Below are positions 49,066 to 61,491 of a stretch of 64,000 nucleotides of DNA, one piece after another (positions within the stretch are counted from its first letter, which is position 1; each line of letters begins with the position of its first letter). This DNA is from Heterobilharzia americana. Its lineage: Eukaryota > Platyhelminthes > Trematoda > Strigeidida > Schistosomatidae. The translations under genes and the position numbers were made by a program. The notes below the pieces were generated by a model that searched no databases, was not told the origin of the DNA, and saw only the letters and a list, made by a program, of their open reading frames with translations. The stretch spans positions 153,651,776-153,715,775 of the forward strand of contig OX104127.1 of the NCBI GenBank assembly GCA_944470555.2, written 5' to 3'.

Positions 49066-51239
49066 AGTGTTGAAAACTAACTTAATTGGATGGAGGGAGA
49101 GACTGATAACCGACTGAATCTTTGTTTATCAAATCAACACCAAATAAATGCTATCGAAATGATTCTGCACCGTTCCTAGATATATGAAAAATTCTACTAC
49201 CCTTGTCATCACAGAGAAGGAGAGAAAATTAGGAATATCTAAAGTTTGTCTCGAAGTTGTAGAGTTACCTGATATGAATATGGACAATAAATTGTGTCCG
49301 AAACATCATCTAGTAAATGCTAATGTTTCACTTTATGATATTTCTAATAAACAGGCTAAAATGGAAGGCTAACTTTCATTAACAAAGTATGCATTCACAA
49401 TTACGATGTCTTATAGTTCATGTATTTGATTAACAAAGAGACTAAATATCATTCTGCACTGGTATTCAGTATTTACACTTAAAAGCGTCCATATTCACAA
49501 GTTCATTAACTAAATGTATCTAAAACACTGATGAAATAAAAGTACACACAAATTAAAAATAAATGGGAGTAGTAACATTCAATGCTCAGATAAGTGAAAC
49601 TTCTGACTCTGCATCCCAAAACTCCTCTCTGAGCTTTAATCTATGAATCTTAGGACAAGAAACACTTTTTAGTTGAACTATATGAAAATTAACAGCAAGA
49701 CAATTTATACTGACATCATGAATGAAACGGAGTTTTTTATTAGGTTAGGACAGTTGAGTGGGAAGAACGTTTTTCAGTAAATCTTATGAGTAAAAGTACA
49801 CAAGATAAGTGTTTTGTTTAGGCAATGTCTTCTTCAATGGTGGCTTTTCCCTTGAGTGCTGAAGATATATGCGTATAATCTCAAGAATCCGTTTTAAGAG
49901 GGCTCACAATGAGCTGCGAGAAACATTCACATTAAGAATCTGTTATCGATACAAAATTTCAATTTGATAGTCAGCATACAAAACTTTCCAACAACTTTAA
50001 CGCCTTTTTGGCATCACAAGCTAATTCAATCAAACGTCTACTTGGATAATTGTGAGCAAGAGAAATCAAAAGCATCTAAAATACAATCAAATCTCTACTC
50101 TGTATAACACGATCACCTAACAAATATCAAAATAAACTGGAAAACGTTTTCAAACGTTTGGTTTTTTGCCAATATTTGAATGGTTTTGAAAAACGCCATT
50201 TAGGTTCATTTTGCGATTCCTAACATTTTTAAACTTTGTGTAAACAAATAAAGTAGCTGCTTTTACTTCCTTTTGTAACCAGCAGACCATCCAAAATATA
50301 ATTTTATTTCAGTAACTTTACTATCCTCGGAGTGCTTTCAACAAAATGGTTCCTATATTTATCTCTTTCGCTCTCCAGCTATGCATGCTGACAACATGAT
50401 GCTATAGACTGTGATAGGCAATAAACTATTTAACTTATAAAATATCGTTGCTCACTGAGAAAATTTTTTTCAATGATTTATTGTGATTCTCCAATGATTA
50501 GTTTACGGGAAATCCTCATGACTTTTGCGATGTCTAAAACTGGAATGCTTAAGTTATAACAACTTTCAAAAGGTTTGCGCTGCTTGATTTTAGCATGGGA
50601 AAAACATGTTCATGAGTTTATCTTCGTACGAATATCAAGAAAGATGGATCGTGAAGTATCATCACAGTTACCTTAAAGTCTATTATTCAGAGTAACTGTA
50701 CACCTACCCACTGCTAAATGGATATACGTAGATCCAGATTGAATTATGAATGAATCTAAAAACAACCTGATGAAATGATTATCAACATCTCAGCTTTGAA
50801 ATCAGTAACGTCTGCATACATGTTTTTTTGGCTGATAATGCATTTACTTGAACAATTTAGATCAAATTATAACTAACTGAAATCTGATTACCTCCAACCG
50901 TCGTCAACCAGCATCAATTTTGGCTCCAAGACACAAAAAATAGGAGTATTTAAGCATCAGAAAATGCCAATCACTTTGCAAAGGAATGTTCAGCAATCAA
51001 AGTGCTGGTGCTACTGCTACGAATTTTTGCAAGCACGAAGCCTAGGTCCAAGGCTTCCTACTGTTTGCTTTCAACTAACTAACATCCGTTAAAGTATGTC
51101 ACAATGTTTAGGCCCCCAGTTTGATGGCCACATTGAAAATGATAAGGTGAATTCGATCTCCACTCGGGGCTAGAAAACATGAGACTGGTAACTTTCTATT
51201 GACTAGTCAATGTAAGTGATCCAGTCTTACAGGAAGTTA
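49066..51239. other. Unassigned sequence between PLE fragment and SINE
   Basis: An open frame at 49184-49372 (plus) lacks similarity. A weak tRNA-like stretch lies at 51150-51175. Otherwise nothing is recognised. Confidence 0.35.
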
Positions 51240-51430
51240 GTCGCGACTCTAGCACCTCGGTGGTTACGTAGCTGGTTGAGACACTGGGTGACGCGGGTTC
51301 AAATCTCAAGCAATACAACAGTTTCGTCGGGGTTATAGATTCACCTTTCTAACGGGTGCTAGCAGGCACGTAACTAAGGTACATGGCTTTCTACCGACTG
51401 ACTCCAAGCAACTAACAACTAATGGAAATT
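51240..51430 (+). repeat. Probable tRNA-derived SINE
   Basis: GGTTACGTAGCTGGTTGAGA (A-box-like) at 51261 is followed by GCGGGTTCAAATCTC (B box) at 51293, with the spacing of an internal RNA polymerase III promoter. The following sequence (CGGGGTTATAGATTCACC and on) is not tRNA-like. There is no hammerhead core, so it is a different family from Sm-alpha. The 3' limit is a guess. Confidence 0.5.
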
Positions 51431-54039
51431 CTCTGACCTAGACCAAAATAAACCCACAATTTCTTTTTAATTCAAAGATTACTTGGTTTATATTAGTCTG
51501 TTCATGAGAAATGCGTTCATATTGCAATGAACTAACAAAGTTAATCAATTTTGGAAAAAACAATAAAAATAACTAAAATTATAGTTTTATAATAGGGAAA
51601 AACGAAAGCATAATATCACAAGTTGTCAAAATGGACTTCTGAATTCATAAGCCAGACCATGTGATGAATAAAATATATGAAAACCTGATTTGAGAAAAAC
51701 AGATGATTAACAAGCAAACTAGCCAACTAAAATCAGTTGTTCACAAGCTACTTCTCTCTAACTGTCTATCAGATCATTACAAAAAGTTATTACACTTTTT
51801 TCACATAGAACCAACAACAGAAGTGTACCACCACTATTCAGTTTCAAATCTGTATCAACACAGACAATGTGGCAGCTTCCTCTGACTATCTTTTGTAGTT
51901 GATGTATGTTTCAAAAGTCACTCGGTTGCCTCATCATTACAAAGTTTACTCAGTTCCACTGTTGCTTACCTTTCAGAAGGTAAACCGTCTGAGACAGTTA
52001 ATTTCTATGTATTATATAATCCAAGGCATTTTATTTAGAACTGAAACAGAGAATTTATATTACCTGAGAGCAAAATATATTCTAGTACATCGGCCGTTCA
52101 TTTATCTAGCTATAAATTACAAACGCTTAGCTAACAACGAGTGAGTTCCAGGTGTCAAAAGTGTTTTTCAGTTAAAGCATCAATAAAAAGCTTTCATAAA
52201 ATATTTCCTTATCAACAATAGGTTTACCCGAATTCAACTGCAACTTGCATTGAATTTGAGCTTTGTTCATCATATTATACAACTAATTTGAACTCAGACA
52301 TTTGAACCTAATATCTAGAACACACTGACAGTATTTTCTGTTCATATAACTCCAATTTTCTAACTGTTCCAAAGTATATTGTAATAATGTTCAGCTCAGA
52401 AGTTCAGTTCTGAATAGACGAATTATCATTCCTTTTTCGCAAGTAATATAGTAATAAAGAGACCAAATAAAACAATACTATTCTATCACTTATCAAACCT
52501 AATCTGTAGATAAACTACAGTAACAACAGTTGCTTAAAACTATGTATTGGAAGGTTAATCTATCAAACTGTTTGAGAAAGTGTTCTATAGCGCATCCCAC
52601 TTGGTGTAATTAAACAATCACTGAATCTAGAAGAAAACTCGGCTGGTGGCCAGCAAACTTCCACTTCACTCCATGACATTTCGAATGAATCTTACTAGCT
52701 TTTTCATGATAACAGAAGCATACTGAGCCAAACTAAGGATGGAAGAAAACTTAGATAACAGTCAACTTTGGGCAAGTGATCCAAAGCACTCCAATAATCG
52801 CGACTACAATGTCATAAAAGCCGTGCCTTTTTCAATTCGAGAAAATCTCAATGATATGAGTTATTAAGACATACGTCAGTAATGAGAATTCCCTTTCAAG
52901 CTTCCTCTCGTAGTTGAATAAGCTTTCAAAAGGCACTGAACGAGCAGACAAAATAGTAATTATAGACGCGGCAACTAAGTTACATTCTTCTCTAGATAAC
53001 CAAACCAGTTCATTCGCACCGGTGTATCTCGATAAAGTAATTCAGTAAAAAATCCCTGAAAAACAGACCAGTTATTCAGAATACACCGTCGTATAGCTTC
53101 TTTTTCGGTGACAATTTTATGCTCCTATGTTTTCACTGTTATCAAAAAATCAACAAAATGATGTCGCGTACAGAGACCCAAACAAGTGAGATGGTATTAG
53201 GGATTATTACCAATATATACTAGAAACTTGTCAAATTAAAAGACCGAGCACGTGATTCACAAGACTTGTTAAAATTGCTCTAAATAACAACTAACAATCT
53301 GTTTGCTTCATTACTAACATGTTTTAAGATATCAAAGTAAAATTGTTCCAGAAACAACTCACTCCAAACTACTTTTGTTTGAGAATCACTGGATAAACGT
53401 CAGTGTTTCTTCAGCTTCGGCATTATAAATCAAAAACAAGTAACAGATACTAAAACAAGGAGTCGAGTGGCTCCTTGGTGACTGAAAACCCTTTAAACCC
53501 AAGTAATATAACAATGGCATAACTTTTTCTAAGATTCAGGTTCTCAAAAATAATTTTTAATCGAGTGATACATAGGATCTTAAATTTCTTTCTTATGAGA
53601 CTACCTTAAAAACCTGGTATTTCTGATACTGGTAAATAGATGAGAATGAAAAGAAAGTTTGAATCACGATAGGTACCAGTGCACATAGAATTGGTATATT
53701 CCTCTCTGATTTTAGTATTGCCAGTCATTAGGCAATGATGAAATCCCCCTAACGATAACGAATAAATAACTTAAACAACTATTTTTAAAAACATCTCCTC
53801 AGATGTAATTGCAGCGTAAGTGCTTAAAACTTATAGTAGTGCCCATCTTTTTCTCAAATCCATTCTAAACACAAAGTCAAATACGAAATTCCACTTCCAG
53901 CTTCGAAGAAAAGATCACAATTAACGCCAGAGATCTACAAGCAGAAAGCCCACTTAAAACAAGCAGTCAGTTTCTTCTAAAATATCTTTTCCCTTAAGCA
54001 GAAAGAGGGGTATTTATGCAAAAACTTCTCCCAAGAATA
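51431..54039. other. Unassigned AT-rich sequence
   Basis: Open frames at 51703-51885 and 51899-52144 (plus) have no recognised similarity or clear splice sites. No repeat is recognised. Confidence 0.35.
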
Positions 54040-54675
54040 CGAAAAATATGCATGGAGGATATCATCTATGATAAACGAAAAAACTTACAAGAAATCCTGA
54101 TGAAAAATTGATACACACTGAAATTTTCAGATAAGAATCTACAGCCGAAAAACGTCACCAAAACGTGAGCATACTGCTTGAAAAACGATTTTACTGTTGA
54201 AGATCAAATTCAAACTAGATCATGTAGCAGATATACATCGAAACAGACCTCCGATATCCATAAACAGAACATCCTTCATCCTCAATCTTAGAATCACATC
54301 CTCTTATCAGAAACTCAGTTGTCAGTATGCAAAGGATAAGCTGGAGCATTGAGTCACATCGATGTGTGTTTATCAATTTACTTGCTCCTATGGTGTCAAG
54401 TATATCGGGCGAACCATGTGTCAGCTTGTGCTATGGGCTCATGAATGCTGTCCAACCTAATAGATAAGTGGAGAACGGAAATGCATCCTCAGTTCTCGAA
54501 TAGAACATCATGTAAACTCAGGACACTAGAATTGTTTTGATGAGTTCTTCAAGGTTTGTACCGAGTGGGACGAAGCTGCTCGAAAAGAGTGTACTTGAGG
54601 CATCTTGACCTAGCTGAAGTATTAGCAATTCAAAAGTCCAGACCGTCATTGTGTGGTCGAAGGAAGTACGTACAA
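54040..54675 (+). pseudogene. Penelope-like element GIY-YIG 3' end, copy A
   Basis: A broken GIY-YIG domain is visible: CVYQFTCSYGVKYIGRT (from about 54363), then QLVLWAHECCPT and two stops. The PLE C-terminal conserved tail RVGRSCSKRVYLRHLDLAEV and SRPSLCGRRKYVQ follows at 54555-54672. The upstream part (54040-54360) is in broken frames (for example YCLKNDFTVEDQIQ). It is nearly identical to the inverted copy at 61492-62140, including the double stop. The GIY-YIG endonuclease nicks DNA to start PLE target-primed reverse transcription; this one is inactive. Confidence 0.75.
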
Positions 54676-57204
54676 CCTCTTTTTATGCTTTGGTTATTGT
54701 AGATTGTCGATCACTTTGAATAATTTCCCTATGATGTAACTGTTTTGAATTTTGAAATAATTTTCATTATTTTCCCACTTTAGATGCATATCTATATATA
54801 TTTATTACTTAACTCCTGTGTTTAGATTGATCTTTGACAGGAAATTACCCCAGAATGTCCAATTCTTTCTACTGTATATTCATCATTGTTTAGGTAAAAG
54901 AATAATTTCGTCGCAAAGGAACCTTTTTCTTCGCTAGAATTGTCCTTTGTTTTTTTCCTATGATATATAACCTTCAAATTTCATGCAATAAATATTTCTC
55001 TTGAATAAGTTGGCTGTAATGTCACTATCGGTTTTTCAAATGGTGTGTTTGACGTGTTTCATACTATCAAATCAATTGATATTTCCGGTTCAAAATTACA
55101 ATCTCTATTATAATTTGATATTCAAGTCGATCGGCTTATACTATTTAATGGAAGGAAAATCGGTTTAAGTACTAACTGGAACATAAATTTACCTTCAACT
55201 GCATCTAGCAGACTAGCTTTAAATAAAATGCAGCTCACCTGTTCATATCCACTTCTACTTAATATTAAATCATATTTTGCTACATTATCAATTCTATAAA
55301 CGGCATGGGATGCTTACCGTCTACCTTTTGTTCCAAGTAGATAATTGTTAATTCTACTTACTTGATTAAAAAAGTTTATAAATAAGTTTGTTGAAATAAA
55401 ATTGAAATTTAATTTGACCTAATAAACTCTGACTAACTTTTGACAAGTAGTGCTTTTTCTAAGATATTCAGATATGCCGCGGTGTTCATATTCCAAGTTT
55501 AAACTACACATTCCAACATTATCAAACAAAATACTAGCATAAGTTGAATCCACTACTGATTTTTATAATTTATGTCTATGAAACAATTATTCAACGCGTT
55601 AAAATGACTATCTGTATTTCTTGCTCAGATTAATTAATCGACGCGAAGAGAGACTTTTATCATCCACCCCACTCACTCAATCTTAAGTATCACTCAAAAC
55701 TATCCAGTTTTGTAAATGATTTTTCTTCCACTTTCAAGAGCGCACTGCACTAGCTCTCTCAACCAAATACAGAGAAGTAAATAACGAAAGTGCCATTGAT
55801 TGAATTTCAGCAAATGAACAAATGTTGACAGTGAAACGCTGACGCAGGATTCTCCTAGATTCTATGTCAAGTGGGGTAGGCAATGTCTTACTGAGCTAAT
55901 ACAGCTTCGAACAGAAAATATCCTACGACGATTTTTTTTCGTGCACAAAACTACCCTGACAGTAAGACGCTTCTTAAGCGCATAGCTCTTTACTACGCTT
56001 AAAACCTTGTGTCTCTAAACAGTCAAAATCTCCCTAATTACTACCTAACAAGGTCTCAGGTATTTTTATAGCATGTATAGATATAAAAATATTATTCAAA
56101 ACTTTATGTAATAGTCGGCACGTCAGTTACCTGGTTAGATTTTTTAGTGAAGACCAAAGTTATGCATTTTCGTCTGTCCACAGCAAATGATGGTCGAAGT
56201 AATAACAATAGCAGATAAAATATTCTGTCAGAAGTCAATAAAAAATAATTTCTTGTAGAAAAATAAAACACAGTCCATCAAATCAAGTATCTGACAGTAA
56301 AATGATGATTACGGTTTTAAATATAATCACAGGAGACATACGTTATAGGTCATCCAAATGACTGGAAAGCAACGCACACACACATTTATGCCTATATACA
56401 GACATTTACTATACCACGTGCAGTGTAAAGATAATTTAGCTGGTATCTTGTCTTGTGATCAAATTATTACAACTGTTAACTACTTGTTACAAATAGCAGA
56501 TATAAAAATATGAAGTACAAGTTAAGGAATGAAGACTTATAGGCAGACAGACTCGATGGATAACAGACAGGTGCTTAGGTAGATAGCTGTAATAGAAACC
56601 AGTAGACAATGTAGTTTCACTATCCTTAAGATATCAATCTACAAAGGTTAATCAACGAAACGATAAATCCTTAAGAAGCATAATTATTATGTCACAAAAT
56701 TCACTTTTATTTTTATTTTTGACACATTTTTCATTTTTGAGACAATAAGAAGAATTCAACAGCTTTTAGCTGAAAACAATGATAATGCCAATATCGATAA
56801 CAATAAAAGCAAAAACTCATTGGAATTAGTGCACTGAAATTTGTACCAAGTTTTGAATCAAAAATGCTTCAGAAAGGGATGATTAACCACAGACTATCTT
56901 TCTTTCTTAAGTAGGTTTTTCAGTGTAAAGGTGAGGAGCTGGTATGTGTACTTTAACAAGATGATAGCTGAAGTCAAAAATAAGTGAGTAGTTCTTAACC
57001 ATAGAGTAAAGAGTTCTTGATAGAAAGACTAGTGTACAATCGGTTGAATGAAACGCACTTTTCGTTCTAGATAAGAAACAACTTGCAAACCGTCAAAAAA
57101 CAGAAAGTACCTTATAGTTGATTGACCTAATCCAACCGTTTCAGCAGTGACGGTGACAACATCATATAAAATGCATCTCAAGACACCTAAGTCTCGAAAT
57201 GGGA
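54676..57204. other. Unassigned AT-rich sequence
   Basis: No recognised gene. The first part may be PLE 3' UTR. A short ACAC-rich run lies at about 56372-56383. Confidence 0.35.
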
Positions 57205-57545
57205 ACCTTGGTTTATGAGCCACACCAATTCCAATGGTCTCAGCGGTCTTGTCGTAATTTCTGATATATTCTTTATGTATGGTAGGATGATGCGTTCGTT
57301 GATTTCTGTCGGTGACTTTGTAGTTGATGATGCACGGGATAGGCATCTGATAAAGTTTCGTGGGTAGCCGTTCTTTTTCAGGGTGGACATCAAGCAATTT
57401 TCTTCATTTCTCCTTGAAGTCGTTGTACTGCAGTGTGTTCTCACTCTTTTGAACAGAGTCTGCACGCAGCTGATTTTGTGTGTCATTGGGTTGTTGCTAT
57501 TGTAGTTGAGGATTTGGTCAGTGTATGCTGGCTTTCCATACACTT
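57205..57545 (-). pseudogene. Inverted 5' segment of a Penelope-like element (RT thumb to linker)
   Basis: Read on the minus strand: VYGKPAYTDQILNYNSNNP, equivalent to the RKPTHTDQ thumb signature, then NGYPRNFIRC, ERIILPYIKNISEITTRPLR and, after a one-base frame change, GIGVAHKP. This is the region just before the GIY-YIG domain in PLE proteins. The segment stops abruptly at the junction with the plus-strand 3' segment at 57546. The minus-strand sequence beyond GVAHKP (57029-57200) is not recognisable PLE. Confidence 0.75.
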
Positions 57546-58200
57546 GGGTGTGGCTCATAAACCAACAAATTCCCTCCAAACACTACTATGCAGACAAAAG
57601 GATGAAACAAGCAAAGAAGACAAACAGAATATCATTTACAAAATCAACTGCAATAACTGTAGTCAAAGCTATATTGGACAAAGTGGCCGCCCCTTCACCT
57701 TCATCTACATGAGCACCAATTGGCTATTAAACGCCACGACATTTCGTCACTCATTTCAATGCATGTGGACAATTATGGGCACAAATTCAATTTCGACAAT
57801 GTAGAAATTTTGGACAGAGGAAACACAAATAATATCAGAGAATTTCTAGAAGCTTGACATTCAGGTCAGTCAACAGTCAGTAGATGTATAGACATAGACC
57901 CGACCCATCAACTAATAAGAAAGATGGTAAAAGACAGAAAGGTCAGAGGTTAAGCAGAGTAACAGCCAACAGGAAAGTCTATACAACCAATGATACAACA
58001 ATCGAAGGAAACAATCAATCACAGACCACACTGTCAGAGTAAGCCACTAAATCACTCACGGAGTGATGTTGACAGCTGACTTCATACTGAAGTTAGTGCT
58101 GATGATGTCGTCTAGCAAGACGATGAAAGCTTCACGATTAAACAACCCAGCTCAGAGATCACAATGCAACCAAGACCATTCACCTGAGCTACAAATATTC
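57546..58200 (+). pseudogene. 3' segment of the same Penelope-like element (GIY-YIG and 3' end)
   Basis: It starts at GVAHKP (57548), the same protein position at which the inverted segment ends. It continues RQKDETSKEDKQNIIYKINC, then NNCSQSYIGQSGRPF: the GIY-YIG core with Cys residues typical for PLE endonucleases. After a frameshift near 57705, EHQLAIKRHD and FNFDNVEILDRGNTNNIREF are readable to about 57855. The WHSGQS tail position has a stop. The 3' end contains the hammerhead-like motif at 58096-58135 and the CCAAGACCATTCACC motif. Confidence 0.8.
58096..58135 (+). ncRNA. Hammerhead-ribozyme-like motif at PLE 3' end
   Basis: CTGATGA at 58099-58105 is followed by one spacer base, a stem GTCGTCT/AGACGAT closed by AGCA, and GAAA at 58125-58128. 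A minimal helix III (AG/CU) with no loop follows, then a CUU cleavage triplet. Helix I could form between GTG before CTGATGA and CAC at 58133-58135. Short helix III hammerheads are known from Penelope-like elements. The spacer base between CTGATGA and the stem, and the short helix I, are departures from the canonical form. Confidence 0.55.
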
Positions 58201-59084
58201 TCCATTATTTCATAATTGAAATTATGCTTAATAATCATCGTACTTAGGTAGTAAAAATAAAGTAGTTCAAAATCATTTGATATATTAGGAGTCCCTACAT
58301 CCATGCCACTTTTGGGGATCTGAACTACTTAGAAGGTGCAGTACACATTTGGCTTTTTACTGCATTATTTCACTTTTTGTCTGCATCACTTCATAATTAA
58401 AATTTTTAAAGTAAATCATACTACTTGTAACTAAGCTTATTTTAACTTTGCGTCAAATGTCTGTACTACTTGTTATCCCATGATTAAGTGTTTAAAAAAA
58501 TTCCTTGAGACTGCTCTCATACATTCCTAGTTTTAGAAGCCCGTAAAACATTAGTCTGGATATGAAACCCCTAATCATGATAAAAGTAAACCGCTTGTAA
58601 AGATCAGTAGAATTTCTCAATTTCGAAGTGACTGCATAGTTAAGAATATAATTAAAACTCGGGTTTACTAGTTTCACATAGACCGAAGAAGTCTATGAAT
58701 CCCTTTTATCACTAACACGTTGTTGACATTTCAAAGGTTACAAAGGTGTCTTTGGTCAATAAGTGTATATATTTCTCTAACACTTTATGTAAATATCCTC
58801 AAACTTCTCCCTTTTAATTCATGCTTATTAGCATATATCATACTTCTGGAAATCACTGAAGAACGAAGAAGATCACTATAACAACCAAGCCTTTTGTCAT
58901 CATACCTAAGGGATATGAGCGAGTTAAAAAATTTCTTCTACAACTTTTGACAAATTTTTACTAATCTTGACTCACTGTACCACAAATGACTGAGCAATTT
59001 TCCTACAATTCATAAACCGTAACTGTGTGAATAAAGCAGTTCTCTTTGGAAGCTGTTCACAGTTATATTGATTTCAAATTGTCA
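58201..59084. other. Unassigned AT-rich sequence
   Basis: No gene or recognised repeat. The short open frame at 58492-58677 (minus) has no support. Confidence 0.35.
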
Positions 59085-59265
59085 TTCCTCGTGAGTTGTC
59101 ATCAGTTGGAGGGTCAGTGAAAACCCAGGAGCACTAGATAATTGTTTCTTCCTAGTACTGGACTTCTGAGAAAAGTGCACCAGTAATCCAAGAACCTTCA
59201 CGTCCCGTGGCAAACATGTCACTATCGAACCACTAAGTTTTGACCAAACATTACCAAGGAGACAC
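59085..59265 (-). repeat. Degenerate Sm-alpha-type SINE with hammerhead-like core
   Basis: On the minus strand, CTTAGTGGTTCGATAGTG (A-box-like, about 59221-59238) is followed by a weak B box (AGGTTCTTGGATTA). Next is a hammerhead-like part: TTCTCAGAAGTCC, loop, AGGAAGAAAC, then CCTGGGTTTTCACTG (59100-59175). Helix II (TCC/GGA) and GAAA are kept, but CTGATGA is destroyed. The order matches the Sm-alpha SINE structure. Confidence 0.5.
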
Positions 59266-61491
59266 ACAAAACAAACCAGCTTTTTAATGCTCCCTGGTTT
59301 TCAGTGGTTTTTCAACTGATATCAGTCCATGATAAATAAAAACGTGGACAAATCAAACTTATCTGTGAAGCTGAATTGTCTGAGTTCAACTTACTTTAGT
59401 ACATAAACGTCACAGTCTTCCAATAAAAGACAAAAAAACCACTATGCTTTTTTATCAGTATGACTTGACTAGTGGAACGTTCTACTGAGGGATGAGGACT
59501 GCATCCAATTAATAATACTTATCAGTGATATATTTACACATATATAATTCTGCTGTTGAGCTAGCTAAGGCCTCTAAATGTAAAGTTGTTGCCATCATTT
59601 TAGATATCTTTATCATAGAGTGTAGAAATCAGAAAACGTCATATAAATAAACGGGACTGTTCCCAGGTTTCTCTTATTTTACCTTTTGTTTATTAATCAG
59701 CAAGAATAGGGTCTACGACTAAAAAATTGGTAATAATAGTTTCAACAAATAATGGTATACTGAGGTGGTAAAAACAATAAAAATGCATTTTAAAGAATAG
59801 AGTAGGCCATAATTTAGAGAAAAATTATTGCTCTATACCACTCCGAAGAAAAGAACAAAACTAAACTTTAAATAAGTTTGATGAAGTTATTTAAGTTACG
59901 TGGAGCTAAACAATGAAAGAGTAGGGGCATTTTTCGAGCATTTCCTGTTGAGATTAGTGATCAAAACGTGTGCAACCTTCCTCTGAGTACCAATTCTGGA
60001 TTTTTTTTCTTTCCCATCTGTATCACAAAGACGAATATTATTTCAGAGTACGGCATCAATGTGTAGAAATCTTGCCTGCCACCCTTTTTTTATCAGCATA
60101 ATAAGGTAGAAGTTAACAGCAATATTGACAGTGAAGTGAAAATCATAATTTAGTCAGTTATTCATAAAAAATCGTTGAATGGAAACCAAAGAAGACAGAG
60201 GAAGTAACAATGAACCATGTGATTTGATGATGATGACAGGGTGTGGATGAATCTGAAGCAGTGAGATTGATTTTGGACAATATGAGCCAGATTTTCTAAT
60301 CATCCCCTTACTATACCAAAAAGCTGACAGTTCTCAGTAAGACTTCGAAGAAAAGCTTTTAAGTCATCATTAACTGACTTCATACTTTTGCCTGATAACA
60401 TTAAATTTTTTCGTAATTCAGTCAAACTGTATGGTGGATTTAGAAATGTAGCAGATAATGGGTAAACATGCCTGACACATTTTTTCGAATACTTTAAGCT
60501 TTAGTATAGACTACAGCTGCATGAATAATCTATACAAATGAAATACCGTCACATCTTAGTCATGTACGAAAATAGCGTGTCATCACATAAAACAGAGTAA
60601 GTTAATTGTTCTATTCAGCTCTCTCTCTCTTCTATTCTTTATTTCGTTAAACCCCGTAATCTAACCATCTATCATTCATAAATCATTTTACCACAATGAT
60701 TTGCTAAACTCTGCATGTACTTACATTATGCATAGTTTTATTACCACTCATCGATTAGACATTATTAAATGTTAGCCTGCAAAAAACTTTGTATGTTCTT
60801 GCTTACAAGAGACACAAAGAAAGAGAGAGAACGACAGACGTGATCGATACGATCAGGTGACAGTAAAATATGATTAAATATTGAGCTAGATATATTACAA
60901 ATGAAGGCATTGTACTTTTATATAACTCCTTAAACAGAGTGAGATATTTCCGAATGATGTTGGATGAAGTTGAAGGGTGAGTGCCGATACCTGCAGGAGT
61001 GAAAACTGAAACCATTTCAGGTTACCTACTTACTTATTGTATTATGAGACCCAGCTGTTAACTTAGTTTTAGCTTGACTTTATTTATTGAGAGTCCTCAC
61101 CAAATCATGATCTATAACTTTCTGTTCATTATCACACTAGCTGTGGCTTGAGTGATATATCTTACTGATTCGTTAGCGCAGTCGTAAACCATTAACACTA
61201 ATGACACTCGATCTACTTTTTCCCACTGACTTACTAATGGTTGGCATTTTATTGCTGTAACATGGAAGCTAATGAGTGGCATGGATGCCACTCATGTCAA
61301 CCGGCAATGTTTACTCTTCAGAAAAAATTGATAGTAGCTTCTTGATATCGTTTCATTCTATATGTGACTAAAGCCTTATGATATCGTAGATATCATATGT
61401 ACTCGGAGTACATCAAACTTCAGTAATAACACTTTCAAGATTTCACACCAATCCCATTTGAAAGTAGGAAAACAGAAAAGACGATTTCAGT
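59266..61491. other. Unassigned AT-rich sequence
   Basis: A short CT run at about 60619-60631 and small open frames only. No recognised gene. Confidence 0.35.

Noticed and set aside
51100..51200. GAATTCGATCTCC, resembling a B box
   Set aside because: Too degenerate, and no A box at the right distance.
57029..57204. Minus-strand frame continuing past GVAHKP
   Set aside because: The residues after GVAHKP do not resemble PLE proteins. It is read-through into flanking DNA.
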